Source: Valencia hispanica
Taxonomy: Eukaryota; Chordata; Actinopteri; Cyprinodontiformes; Valenciidae
Direction: 5' to 3'
Assembly (NCBI GenBank): GCA_963556495.2
Contig: OY747704.1
Span: 1,463,001-1,527,000 of the forward strand
DNA: 64,000 nucleotides
Positions 34,141 through 44,833 of this stretch are shown here, piece by piece (position 1 is the stretch's first letter; the number at the start of each line of letters is the position of its first letter). Made by a program: the position numbers and the translations under genes. Under the pieces are notes generated by a model, which was not told where the DNA came from, searched no databases, and saw only the letters and a program-made list of their open reading frames with translations.

Positions 34141-36165
34141 TACAACTTTGACTGAACAGAAAAATAAATCTATTAAATGTGGTTTATTAAACATAAGATC
34201 TCTCTCCTCAAAGACTTTGTTAATAAATGACTTGATTTGTGATAATCACATTCATTTCCTTTGTCTCACAGAAACCTGGTTGCAGCAGGAGGATTATGTC
34301 AGTATAAACGAGTCAACTCCTTCCAGTCATTAAATTTTCACATTCCTAGAAATACTGGGCGAGGGGGAGGAGTTGCAACCATTTTCCGTTCTGATTTACT
34401 AATTAGTCCCAGACCAATTGATAGCTACAGTTCTTTTGAACATCTAACCCTTAATTTTCCTCATCCAAGTTGCAAAACATTAAGACCATTTTTGTTTGTG
34501 GTTTTGTATCGTCCACCAGGCCCTTACTCTCAATTCTTAGATCAGATCTCACATTTTTTTATCTGATTTAGTATTAAATACTGATAGGGTTATTATAGTG
34601 GGGGACTTTAAAATTCATGTGGATACTGAAAGTGATAGCCTAAATGCAGCCTTCAGTGCTATTTTAGACTCAATTGGCTTTACTCAAAAAGTACAGGGAT
34701 CGACCCACTCGGGTAAACACACTTTGGACCTTGTACTGACATACGGTATTGAGTGTGAGGAAATAACAGTCCACCCACATAACCCGGTCCTGTCTGACCA
34801 CTTCTTAATAACTTTTGAATTTACTTTAACTGACCATCTTAAATCTGAAAGAAAATTTCATTATAGTAGAGCTTTATCAGACAATGCTGTAACAATCTTT
34901 AAAGAATCTGTTCCATTCGTACTTTCCTTAGTGTCTCAGAGTAACACAGTGGATGGCAGCAATTCTATCTCTGACCCTTCAGAAATTGATGATCTGGTTC
35001 ATAGCGTTAAGTCCTCATTGCGTTTGGCATTAGATAGTGTAGCCCCCTTAAAAAAGAAAGTGGCTAGCCATAGGAGGCTGACTCATTGGTTCAACGCAGA
35101 GTTGCGTACTTTAAAGCAGAATACTAGGAAGTTGGAGAGAAAATGGCGCTCTACACACCTAGAGGATTCCTATTTAACCTGGATTAACAGTCTATTGCTG
35201 TATAAAAAGACCCTTCGACAAGCTAGAACAGAATATTTTTCATTAATAGAGGCGAATAAAAACAATCCTAGGTTTCTTTTTAGTACAGTTGCCAAACTTA
35301 CACAGAGTCATAGCTCTGTTGAGCCAACTATTCCCCCAGCTCTTAGCAGTAATGATCTTATAGGATTCCTCATAAATAAAATTAATTCTATTAAAAATAA
35401 AATCATTGGCATCCTCCCAAACATGATTACTTCTTCCTCAGTAAATTAGGCGGTATCGGAAAGAACTGTAGAACCTCAGTTGTGCTTAGGCTGTTTTGAT
35501 TCAGTCAAGCTTTCGGAATTATCAAAAATATTAGCCTCATTTAAACCTTCAACTTGTATGTTGGACCCAATTCCAACCAAATTGTTTAAAGAAGTGTTCC
35601 ATTTGGTTCCTGGCCCCATTTTGGAAATGATGAATCTATCCTTAGTAAACGGATACGTACCACAGTAATTAAAAATAGCTGTAATTAAACCTTTACTCAA
35701 GAAACCTTCCCTTGATCAAGATGACTTAGTGAATTACAGACCTATATCTAACCTTCCTTTCTTATCCAAAGTCCTGGAGAAAATTGTTGCTAATCAAGTC
35801 TGTGAGCATTTAAACAATAAAGAGCTGTTTGAAGAGTTTCAGTCAGGTTTTAGAGCTCATCATAGCACTGAAACAGCACTGGTGAAGGTTACTAATGATA
35901 TTCTCATGGCCTCAGATAATGGACTTGTGTCTGTTCTGGTTTTGTTAGATCTCAATGCTGCTTTTGACACAGTCGATCATAATATTCTCTTAGAAAGGCT
36001 TGAACATGTTGCAGGGATCAAAGGAACAGCACTAGGCTGGTTTAAATCATATTTGTCTGATAGATTCCAGTTTGTTCATCTAAATGATAAATCTTCTTTA
36101 CTCTCAAGGGTTACTTGTGGAGTTCCACAGGGTTCTGTGCTTGGACCAATTCTGTTCACCATATA
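34141..36165 (+). pseudogene. L2 family A ORF2, 5' part (copy 3)
   Basis: Endonuclease to mid RT. Blocks: [67 protein letters not shown], and [16 protein letters not shown] where family members read LDLSAAFD. Lesions: a base loss near 34330, a frameshift near 34560, a TAG-type stop at 35447-35449, and TAA at about 35670 (copy 1 has an open codon in VPQELK). Coding stops at the Tc1 insertion in the block following [17 protein letters not shown]. Confidence 0.88.
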
Positions 36166-37747
36166 CACTACCGTTCAAAAGTTTGGGGTCACCCAAACAA
36201 TTTTGTGTTTTCCATGAAAAGTCACACTTATTCACCACCATACGTTGTTAAATGAATAGAAAATAGAGTCAAGACATTGACAAGGTTAGAAATAATGATT
36301 TGTATTTGAAATAAGATTTTTTTTACATCAAACTTTGCTTTCGTCAAAGAATCCTCCATTTGCAGCAATTACAGCATTGCAGACCTTTGGCATTCTAGCT
36401 GTTAATTTGTTGAGGTAATCTGGAGAAATTGCACCCCACGCTTCTAGAAGCAGCTCCCACAATTTGGATTGGATGGATGGGCACTTCTTGCGTACCATAT
36501 GGTCAAGCTGCTCCCACAACAGCTCAATGGGGTTCAAATCTGGTGACTGCGCTGGCCACTCCATTACCGATAGAATACCAGCTGCCTGCTTCTTCTCTAA
36601 ATAGTTCTTGCACAATTTGGAGGTGTGTTTTGGGTCATTGTCCTGTTGTAGGATGAAATTGGCTCCAATCAAGCGCCTGTCCACTGGGTATGGCATGGCG
36701 TTGCAAAATGGAGTGATAGCCTTCCTTATTCAGAATCCCTTTTACCCTGTACAAATCTCCCACCTTACCAGCACCAAAGCAACCCCAGACCATCACATTA
36801 CCTCCACCATGCTTAACAGATGGCGTCAGGCATTCTTCCAGCATCTTTTCAGTTGTTCTGCGTCTCACAAACGTTCTTCTTTGTGATCCAAACACCTCAA
36901 ACTTGGATTCATCCGTCCACAACACTTTTTTCCAGTCTTCCTCTGTCCAATGTCTGTGTTCTTTTGCTCATCTTAATCTTTTTCTTTTATTGGCCAGTCT
37001 CAGATATGGCTTTTTCTTTGCCACTCTGCCCTGAAGCCCAGAATCCCGCAGCCGCCTCTTCACTGTAGATGTTGACACTGGTGTTTGCGGGTACTATTTA
37101 ATGAAGATGCCAGTTGGGGACCTGTGAGGCGTCTGTTTCTCAAACTAGAGACTCTAATGTACTTATCTTCTTGCTCAGTTGTGCAACGCGGCCTCCCACT
37201 TCTTTTTCTACTCTGGTTAGAGCCTGTTTGTGCTGTCCTCTGAAGGGAGTAGTACACACCGTTGTAGGAAATCTTCAATTTCTTAGCAATTTCTCGCATG
37301 GAATAGCCTTCATTTCTAAGAACAAGAATAGACTGTCGAGTTTCAGATGAAAGTTCTCTTTTTCTGGCCATTTTGAGCATTTAATTGACCCCACAAATGT
37401 GATGCTCCAGAAACTCAATCTGCTCAAAGGAAGGTCAGTTTTGTAGCTTCTGTACCGAGCTAAACTGTTTTCAGATGTGTGAACATGATTGCACAAGGGT
37501 TTTCTAATCATCAATTAGCCTTCTGAGCCAATGAGCAAACACATTGTACCATTAGAACACCTATGTAGATATTGCACCAAAAACCAGACATTTGCAGCTA
37601 GAATAGTCATTTACCACATTAGCAATGTATAGAGTGTATTTCTTTAAAGTTAAGACTAGTTTAAAGTTATCTTCATTGAAAAGTACAGTGCTTTTCCTTC
37701 AAAAATAAGGACATTTCAATGTGACCCCAAACTTTTGAACGGTAGTG
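36166..37747 (-). mobile_element. Tc1-type transposon with DD38E spacing, 1.58 kb
   Basis: Ends CACTACCGTTCAAAAGTTTG in inverted orientation at both sides, flanked by TA (36164-36165 and 37748-37749). Removing the element and one TA gives the sequence present uninterrupted in L2 family A copy 1 near 11486, so the insertion point is exact. It carries one transposase gene on the minus strand. Confidence 0.95.
36328..37380 (-). pseudogene. Tc1-type transposase, DD38E, frameshifted
   Basis: Starts near 37380 (MLKMARKRELSSETRQSIL). An N-terminal HTH (REIAKKLKISYNGVYYSL) and a GRPR motif (RSGRPRCTT) are followed by a second HTH. Catalytic D in LWTDESKF, second D in LQQDNDPKH and E in NPIELLW are all present; I count 38 residues between the second D and the E instead of the 34 of classical Tc1. 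Frameshifts lie near 37080 and 36690. The end is at 36328. The spacing matches the published DD38E branch of Tc1-like elements, to be confirmed by alignment. Confidence 0.88.
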
Positions 37748-37749
37748 TA

Positions 37750-38644
37750 TATGTTCCCAATTGGTAAAATACTTAGACAGCATGGGATAAATTTCCACAG
37801 CTATGCAGATGATACACAAGTATATTTGTCCATAAATCCTGATGAACCCAGTCAGTTAGGTAGATTACAGGCATGTCTGGAAGACATAAAAACATGGATG
37901 ACCCTAAACTTTTTGCTTTTAAATTTTGACAAAACAGAACTTGCTGTCTTTGGACCAGAAGTTCTTAAACAGAAACTGATTAGTCAATCACTTCATCTGG
38001 ATGGCATTAAATTGGCCCCCAGTAATAACGTAAAGAACCTCGGCGTTATTTTTGACCGAGAGTTGACATTTAAATCCCATATTAAACAGGTTTCTAGGAT
38101 TTCTTTCTTTCACCTCAGGAATATTGCTAAAATTAGAAACATCCTGTCCAGGAGTGATGCTGAGAAACTAGTCCATGCATTTGTTACCTCAAGGCTGGAC
38201 TACTGTAATTCTTTACTATCAGGTGGTCCACAAAATGCCATTAAAAGCCTTCAGTTGATCCAAAATGCAGCAGCAAGAGTTCTGATGAATATTAAAAAGA
38301 GAGATCACATTTCTCCTGTTTTAGCTTCCCTTCATTGGCTCCCTATTAAATCCAGAATAGAATTTAAGATCCTCCTTCTTACATACAAAGCCCTTAATAA
38401 TCAAGCTCCATCATACATCAGAGATCTAATTGTTCCATATGTTCCTAACAGAGCCCTTCGCTCTCAGACTGCAGGTTTACTTGTAGTTCCTAGGATTTCT
38501 AAAAGTAGAAGGGGAGGCAGATCTTTTAGTTATCAGGCTCCTCTCCTGTGGAACCAGCTCCCAGCTTTAGTCCGAGAGGCAGACACTCTGTTTACTTTTA
38601 AGGCCAGGCTTAAAACTTTCCTTTTTGATAAAGCTTATAGTTAG
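37750..38644 (+). pseudogene. L2 family A ORF2, 3' part (copy 3)
   Basis: Open to the natural end. It contains the active-site box SYADDTQVY (about 37800), [44 protein letters not shown] and the C-terminal [13 protein letters not shown], ending [10 protein letters not shown] at 38644. This is the least damaged 3' half among the family A copies, with no stop from 37745 to the end. Confidence 0.88.
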
Positions 38645-39129
38645 AGTGGTTAAGGTCATCCTGAGCTATCTCTGTAGTTATGCTGCTATATGCTTAGACT
38701 GCTGGAGGACAGACTTACCAATTTTCTTCACTCTGCTACTTCCTTTTCTCCTACGACTCTCCAGTTGTATTACAGTACATTCTGTAATTTCGACTGTTAA
38801 CTTTGTTTTCTCTCAGTGTTTTTCTCTCCATAGAAGATATACCTGGTCTGGTATCCTGCTTGGCTGCAATGCCCTGTTGGACGGGGGCCATCGACTGGGA
38901 TGATCCTCCCAGTAACTGAACATCCACTGTGTCCTGTTATTAACTTTTTACTTTCTGTAACATAGAAAGTTCTCTTATATCAGATCTTCTGTTCCTTCTG
39001 TGTTTCTGCTCTGTCTTCTCAAACCCCCAGACGGTCGTGGCAGATGGCCGCTCCTACTGAGCCTGGTTCTGTTGGAGGTTTCTTCCTGTTAAAGGGGAGT
39101 TTTTCCTCTCCACCATAGCTGCATGCTTG

Positions 39130-39575
39130 TGTGGTGGAAAATTGTTATGCAATAAGGAATTAAGTGTATATTCTCTGTTTAGTGAATACATCTAGGGTAA
39201 AATGACAAGCTTATTGTTCCAGCTTAATGTTATGAGAAAGATATATGTGTCAGGTCACCAGAGAGACAGACGCCGGGGCAGTAAGATAACAGTCTGGCCT
39301 TCGGATGAGCTGCTTTATGCGTTGATATAAGACTCGCATGAAGCAGTTCTCTGGAGGCGGGGCGTGAACGTTGGAGAAGACATCTACAGAGATAAACAAT
39401 GATTGCTGAATACTATTTAAGCGGTTAGTAAGAAAGGTTGGTTAGGGTGATGCACGAGTAACTCTGTCCCCTCCGTGTTGTGGCCAGACATGTTTGAATT
39501 AAATACTTAAACGCCTTCTTGGACTCAAGTCTTCTTTATAATGGAAACCCTGAGATACTATTTTTTGCCACTACA
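39130..39575. repeat. Solo LTR, 446 bp, with 4-bp target duplication
   Basis: Starts TGTGGTGG and ends CCACTACA, a TG...CA terminus with near-inverted ends, flanked by CTTG on both sides (39126-39129 and 39576-39579). In the other L2 family A copies the flanks are contiguous (for example near 12865), proving an insertion into the L2 3' UTR. A 4-bp duplication is usual for several retroviral lineages. A single LTR without internal sequence is the product of LTR-LTR recombination. Orientation is not certain; an AATTAAA at about 39498 would suit a plus-strand polyadenylation signal. Confidence 0.85.
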
Positions 39576-39820
39576 CTTGCTCAGTATGAGGCATTGCTGA
39601 AGGATTGCTGTGGTTGGAAAGTCTGCATCATCGGGGTCCAACCTCACGCCAATGACTGACGCAATCTGCTGGGATTCCTTGAATAGGAAACTTTTTAACT
39701 GATTGGAATGTTTGTATAAATGTATTGAAATGACTTCTTGTTAAGTGCCTTGAGATGACATCTGTTGTGAATTGGCGCTATATAAATAAACTCAATTGAA
39801 TTCAATTGAAATAAAATTAA

Positions 39821-40158
39821 GAGGCCCCTATCCTCCATATGGGCTTCTGTCCTTTGCATGACGCCCCTAGCCTCCTCATGGGCCCCTATCCTCTGTATGG
39901 GGCCCATATCCTCCATATGTGCTTCTATCCTCTGTATGAGGCCCCTAGGCTCCATAAGGGACCCTAGTCTCTTAATGGGCCCCTATCCTCCATATGGGCC
40001 CCTAGCCTCTGTATGTGGCCCCTATCCTCCATATGGGCTTCCATCCTCTGTATGAGGCCCCTAGCCTTCTTATGGGCCCCTAGCCTCTGCATGAGACCCC
40101 TAGCCTCTGTATTAGGCCCCTAGCCTCCATATGAGGCCCCTGGCCTCTGTATATGGCC
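39821..40158. repeat. 20-bp minisatellite, block 3
   Basis: About 17 variants of the same 20-bp unit. Its first units (GAGGCCCCTATCCTCC and onward) closely repeat the last units before L2 family A copy 3 at 34013-34058. Confidence 0.88.
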
Positions 40159-41140
40159 AACAGCTCTAGGAAAGCCTCGGACAGACAAACAACTTACCCA
40201 AGGAATTATGGAATTGGGAATCTATAGTCTTGCCCAAAAGGAAATGAAAGTAATATAAAATGGAATGTTGACTAATGATTTCTGGTTCTGCTGCATTGCT
40301 TAAAAAAACATTTTCAAACATGACAATATCACAGAATTTGAAAGGTTAAATCATGTATACTTTTAATCTGTATGTAAATGTAAATGTTCCTGGCAGCACC
40401 CGTGATGGCTGCAAATAAGCCTGGAGAGCAAACCAGCAATCCAGCTCAAATCTGAAATGGCGTAAATGAATATACCACCGGAGAGAAAACTTGAATCAAA
40501 GATTTGAACCTTGTGGAGCTGGCGGGAGCTCTGTTTATTGCTCATGACATTTGAATAAAAGGAGATCAGAACAAAATACCACTGAGACATTATCTCACAA
40601 ACTGAGACAGTTGCACCTTGTTTGAAAATGTGAAAAGGTCTTCAACCCCTAAGGATGAAGCATATCAGCCTGACTGGATGGCTTTAATCACTGCTTCAGC
40701 TATGACAAATGCCTTAAGCGCTACCTGGGCTCTCTCCTGCCACATTTTAATTGAAAGACCAGAAACTAATTACCAACTGTGACTGTGTAACAAAGCTCCA
40801 ATTCCAGCTCATTTCGCTTGTCAAACATGACGGGCGCGAACGTTGGAACTTGTCAAACTCAAGGCTCCCTTTGCATAAGTCCTCCACCTCCTTCCCTTTT
40901 TAAATTCTGAATCTCCGGCTCACTGCTATCTCTCCTGGTGTGAGGAGAGAACATAGCAGCTTAGGGTTCGTGAGGTAAATGGAATCTCAGAAGTGGAAAG
41001 ACATGTGAGGTGATTTATTATAATTTTTTATTACTGTTTATCTGTTTATTTTTATATTCTTATTCTTCTTATTATTATTATCATGTGTTACTGAAGTGTT
41101 TTTACATATTGGTGTTAACGCACCGTCAGTCTGTAAAATT
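40159..41140. other. Unassigned DNA
   Basis: About 1 kb with no supported gene or repeat. A T/A-rich stretch at 41020-41085 precedes the truncated L2. Confidence 0.35.
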
Positions 41141-41608
41141 GCATTTGTTACCTCAAGGCTGGACTACTGTAATTCTTTACTATCAGGAAGTCCACAAAAT
41201 GCCATTAAAAGCCTTCAGTTGATCCAAAATGCGGCAGCAAGAGTTCTGATGAATATTAAAAAGAGAGATCACATTTCTCCTGTTTTAGCTTCCCTTCATT
41301 GGCTCCCTGTTAAATCCAGAATAGAATTGAAGATCCTTCTTCTTACATACAAAGCCCTTAATAATCAAGCTCCATCATACATCAGAGATCTAATTGTTCC
41401 ATATGTTCCTAACAGAGCCCTTCGCTCTCAGACTGCAGGTTTACTTGTAGTTCCTAGGATTTCTAAAAGTAGAATGGGAGGCAGATCTTTTAGTTATCAG
41501 GCTCCTCTCCTGTGGAACCAGCTCCCAGCTTTAGTCCGTGAGGCAGACACTCTGTTTACTTTTAAGGCCAGGCTTAAAACTTTCCTTTTTGATAAAGCTT
41601 ATAGTTAG
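41141..41608 (+). pseudogene. L2 family A ORF2 C-terminal fragment (copy 4)
   Basis: Open frame covering the last about 155 residues of ORF2, from [19 protein letters not shown] to [10 protein letters not shown]. No stop inside. It has no start of its own and lacks the RT active site, so it is a truncated relic although uninterrupted. Confidence 0.85.
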
Positions 41609-42328
41609 AGTGGCTAAGGTCATCTTGAGCTATCTCTGTAGTTATGCTGCTATAGGCTTAGACTGCTGGAGGACAGACTGACCAATTTTCTTCACTCTGC
41701 TACTTCCTTTTCTCCTACAACTCTCCAGTTGTATTACAGTACATTCTGTTATTTCGACTGTTAACTTTGTTTTCTCTCAGTGTTTTTCTCTCCATAGAAG
41801 ATATACCTGGTCTGGTATCCTGCTTGGCTGCAATGCCCTGTTGGACGGGGGGCATCGACTGGGATGATCCTCCCAGTAACTGAACATCCACTGTGTCCTG
41901 TTATCAACTTTTTACTTTCTGTAACATAGAAAGTTCTCTTATATCAGATCTTCTGTTCCTTCTGTGTTTCTGCTCTGTCTTCTCAAACCCCCAGACGGTC
42001 GTGGCAGATGGCCGCTCCTACTGAGCCTGGTTCTGTTGGAGGTTTCTTCCTGTAAAAGGGGAGTTTTTCCTCTCCACCGTCGCTACATGCTTGCTCAGTA
42101 TGAGGGATTGCTGAAGGATTGCTGTGGTTGGAAAGTCTGCATCAACGGGGCCCAACCTCACGCCAATGACTGACGCAATCTGCTGGGATTCCTTAAATAG
42201 GAAACTTTTAAACTGATTGGAATGTATGTATGATTTAATTGAAATGACTTCTTGTTAAGAGCCTTGAGATGACATCTGTTGTGAATTGGCGCTATATAAA
42301 TAAACTGAATTGAATTGAATTGAATTAA
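41141..42328 (+). mobile_element. L2 LINE family A, copy 4, strongly 5'-truncated
   Basis: Begins inside ORF2 (GCATTTGTTACCTCAAGG) and runs through the complete 3' UTR to a (GAATT)n tail at 42305-42328. TAAAAT occurs on both sides (41134-41139 and 42326-42331) and could be a short target duplication. Confidence 0.9.
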
Positions 42329-42329
42329 A

Positions 42330-43000
42330 ATACAGTGTCAAAAACACACCGCATGCCCAAATTGAACGCTTGAACATTCGCACCTTGACGCGTGTCCAAA
42401 GCGCATCAAAATCTATCATTTTGACGCGCATCAAGCCGAAAATGCGCAACTTGTGGGAGGAGCTAGTGCCACTGTAAAAAACAGGACAGTAGACTAGATT
42501 GCTAGCATTTCCGCAGGTTCGCAGGGTCGATAATGTGAAAACTTTCAAAAATGAAATGAACTTACCAGGTTGCCCTATCTCCTCACTTGTTTCCTCCAAT
42601 CGAAGTACTTTTTATTCCTGTCTCTGTAGAGAAAGCAGCTGGTGTCGTATAGCTCGGGGTGATTAGCCGTTACCAGGCTCCTGATTGTTTGAAGCGACGC
42701 AAATAGACGCCGAAGTTCAGATTTTTCAACTTCAACGGCAGACGCAAAAAACGCCCGTGATGCGAGAATGCAAAAAATGCACCACATAAAATGATGCACG
42801 TATTTTCTGACGTGCGTCAAACGCCTCATTCGTACGAATCTGACGCGCGAATGGAGCAGAAAAGCGTTTTCGCGACTGAAATTTGCTTCTGACGCAACTT
42901 GGGATCACCTGATGCGCATCAGCACGCTTCTCCATTGACTTTACATGTAAACCTGATCAACACTACGCTTCAAACGTGTTCGGTGTGAATGCACCATAAC
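42330..43000 (-). mobile_element. PIF/Harbinger-like non-autonomous element (candidate)
   Basis: Rich in CGCATCA/TGACGCG motifs, with an end containing GGTGTGAATGCACC (about 42980-42994). The minus strand carries a MADF/Myb-SANT-like coding exon ending in a splice donor. In PIF/Harbinger elements such a DNA-binding protein accompanies the transposase; no transposase is present here. I could not define clean terminal inverted repeats. Confidence 0.5.
42566..42829 (-). pseudogene. MADF/Myb-SANT-like exon fragment
   Basis: The frame at 42829-42575 ends in a typical MADF-like stretch: SLVTANHPELYDTSCFLYRD then KKYFDWRKQV. The following conserved part, EEIGQPG, is read in another frame, indicating a small indel near 42590. 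Directly after it comes CCTG|GTAAGTTC, a strong splice donor with the exon ending at 42566. The domain binds DNA in Harbinger accessory proteins and in host transcription factors. Only this first part is seen; no following exon was found. Confidence 0.5.
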
Positions 43001-43375
43001 TCCAGTGCTTGCTTCTCACTGGTAGCCCTGCTAGTTTAGCCATGGAGGTCGTTGCCATTGGTCTGTTTTGTGGTGGTGGGCGGAGCTCTGCACTGCAGCC
43101 TTATGGCTGTGCTGTGGATGCCTGCCTGCCCTGATCATGGCAGTCCCTGTGATGACACTTCTGTGGCTGTGGGGTGGCTTCCATTGTGGATGGATCTCCC
43201 AAATATTGTTTTCTCATAATAGTATCATTCTAGATGTTTATTTTTATTGTACGTTTACTTAATGCGACAGGAACGGATTGAGCAGTGTTTTTGCTGTGAA
43301 GGGGCGGGGGACGGGTGTGTATGTGTCTTGTGTGTGCTGAGAGTTTAACTGATTGTGTATGACTGATTTTACTTT
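43001..43375. other. Unassigned DNA
   Basis: Moderately GC-rich stretch (43060-43200) with no coding evidence. Confidence 0.3.
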
Positions 43376-43484
43376 TAATGTGTTTTCTTTGTTTATTTTT
43401 CTCATGTAAAGCACTTTGTGCCGATTTTACCACGAAAGGTGCTCTACAAATATAATTTGATTGATTGATTGTTTGATTAATTTT
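43376..43484 (+). repeat. L2-like LINE 3' tail remnant
   Basis: CATGTAAAGCACTTTGTGCC, then GAAAGGTGCTCTACAAATATAA and a (TTGA)n tail (43457-43484). This is the standard 3' end of L2-type LINEs, of a family different from A to C. Confidence 0.6.
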
Positions 43485-43857
43485 CAAGCTTTCCAGTTTG
43501 GGGCCTTAGAGGGTCCCCATGATGGGATTCAGAGAAAATGACTTCTAATCCTGAGCTTTAAGTATTCCCTTATTTAACACTCAGTGCTGCGAAAGAATAA
43601 AAATGTGCAAAGCCCCTACAGTTGCAGACATCGCCTGAGCACTAAGCAGTGTGCATTAATGTTAAAGTTTCTCCCCCAGGTTTCATCACAATTATAAATC
43701 CTAATGTTTTAGTTACAATAAAACACCTTCCCAGTCCCACCAAATATAGGGTTCATGTTTATACGGGGTCTCAGAGAACATTTATTATGCAACAAGACAA
43801 TGACCTGAAGCATCTAGCAAAAGCTTCACAGAGATGGTTTGAACTACTACAACTACT
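43485..43857 (+). other. Unassigned DNA with a weak Tc1 relic
   Basis: At 43773-43855 the plus strand reads FIMQQDNDLKHLAKASQRWF, matching the second-Asp region of Tc1 transposases (QQDNDPKH). The rest has decayed beyond recognition. Confidence 0.4.
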
Positions 43858-44400
43858 GTAATTTTCAGACTAAAAGCTGCTACTTTATTCACACACTTTG
43901 GACCCTGCGGCCTATACAACAACGGGGCTAATTTATAGATTTTTACTGGGTATCAGCCTCCGGGGGGCAGTATAGCTTGAAGCATAAAAGTGAGACAGAT
44001 GTGGAAAGATTGTGTGACGAAGTAGATACTACCAGTAGTTTTAATGCACACACCATCATGAAAAACACACAAAGAAATGCATTAAAATGAAGCTTTGAAG
44101 TTAAAGGCAATGGAGCTGACCATCAAAGAAGGAAATATAGCTACTGTACGTAAGCTTGGTATCAATGAATCGATGGTGAGACGATGGAGGAGGTGCGAGA
44201 AGAACTGAGTCAGTGTAAAAAGATGACAAAAGCGTTCAGAGGACATAAAGACACTGAAGAAGACAACTTCAGTGAGGAAGAGGAAGATCGTGACCAATGA
44301 CTTTTCTGGTAGGCTAAAGTATGTTTTATTCACTAGCCAGTGTTGGTTCTGTACTGCCGATTTTCAGGCAGATTTTTTAAAAAGCATGTCTTAAATTAAA
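43858..44400 (+). mobile_element. pogo/Tigger-like element, internally deleted (candidate)
   Basis: Starts TAATTTTCAGACTAAAAGCTGC, resembling ends of a common fish DNA transposon family (ATTTTCCGGACTATAAG type). It contains a Brinker-type HTH coding stretch directly followed by an acidic C-terminal tail, so the DDE catalytic domain is missing. Boundaries are approximate. Confidence 0.5.
44106..44303 (+). pseudogene. Brinker-type DNA-binding domain with acidic tail, frameshifted
   Basis: The first frame reads ELTIKEGNIATVRKLGINES then MVRRWRR, matching the HTH of BrkDBD proteins and pogo-like transposases. After a shift near 44198, EELSQCKKMTKAFRGHK continues, then an acidic end FSEEEEDRDQ and a stop at 44300. 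In complete elements a DDE domain of about 200 residues separates the HTH from the acidic tail; here they are adjacent. Confidence 0.55.
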
Positions 44401-44833
44401 ACTAGAGAAGCACTCAGACCTCTGCCAGGACTACTCACCCCCATATATATTTACAATGAAGAACATACATATTTGAAAACCCGGTAATTTTGCAAGTTCT
44501 CCCAAGGTCTGAATTTCACATTGTAGGTGCATTTCCACTGTGAGAGATGCCTTTTATGTTATCAGGAAATCACATTGTCTGATTCTTTAAAATAATTTAT
44601 TTGTATTTTTTTGCTCCACATAAGTGTTTGAACACCTGGCAATCAGCAAGAATTCTGGCTCTCAAAGACCTGTTACTCTGCCTTTAAAACGTCCACCTCT
44701 ACTCCACTTATTAATCTAAATTAGTAGCACCTGTCTGAGCTCGATAAAGACACCTTTCCACCCCACATTCAGTCAGACTCCGACTACGACCATGAGCAAG
44801 ACCAAAGAGTTGTCAAAATTGTAAACCTCCACA

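Larger units (their letters stand above)
34060..39820 (+). mobile_element. L2 LINE family A, copy 3, carrying a Tc1 and a solo LTR
   Basis: Plus-strand copy, 5'-truncated between ORF1 and ORF2, with a GAATT-type tail at 39790-39820. It is interrupted by a Tc1 transposon (36166-37747) inside the RT coding region and by a solo LTR (39130-39575) in the 3' UTR. Minisatellite sequence lies directly on both sides, so it landed inside the array. Confidence 0.92.

Noticed and set aside
42255..42935. Three minus-strand ORFs as one host gene
   Set aside because: The repeated TGACGCG/CGCATCA motifs and a lone MADF-like exon fit a Harbinger-like transposon remnant better; no continuing exons seen.
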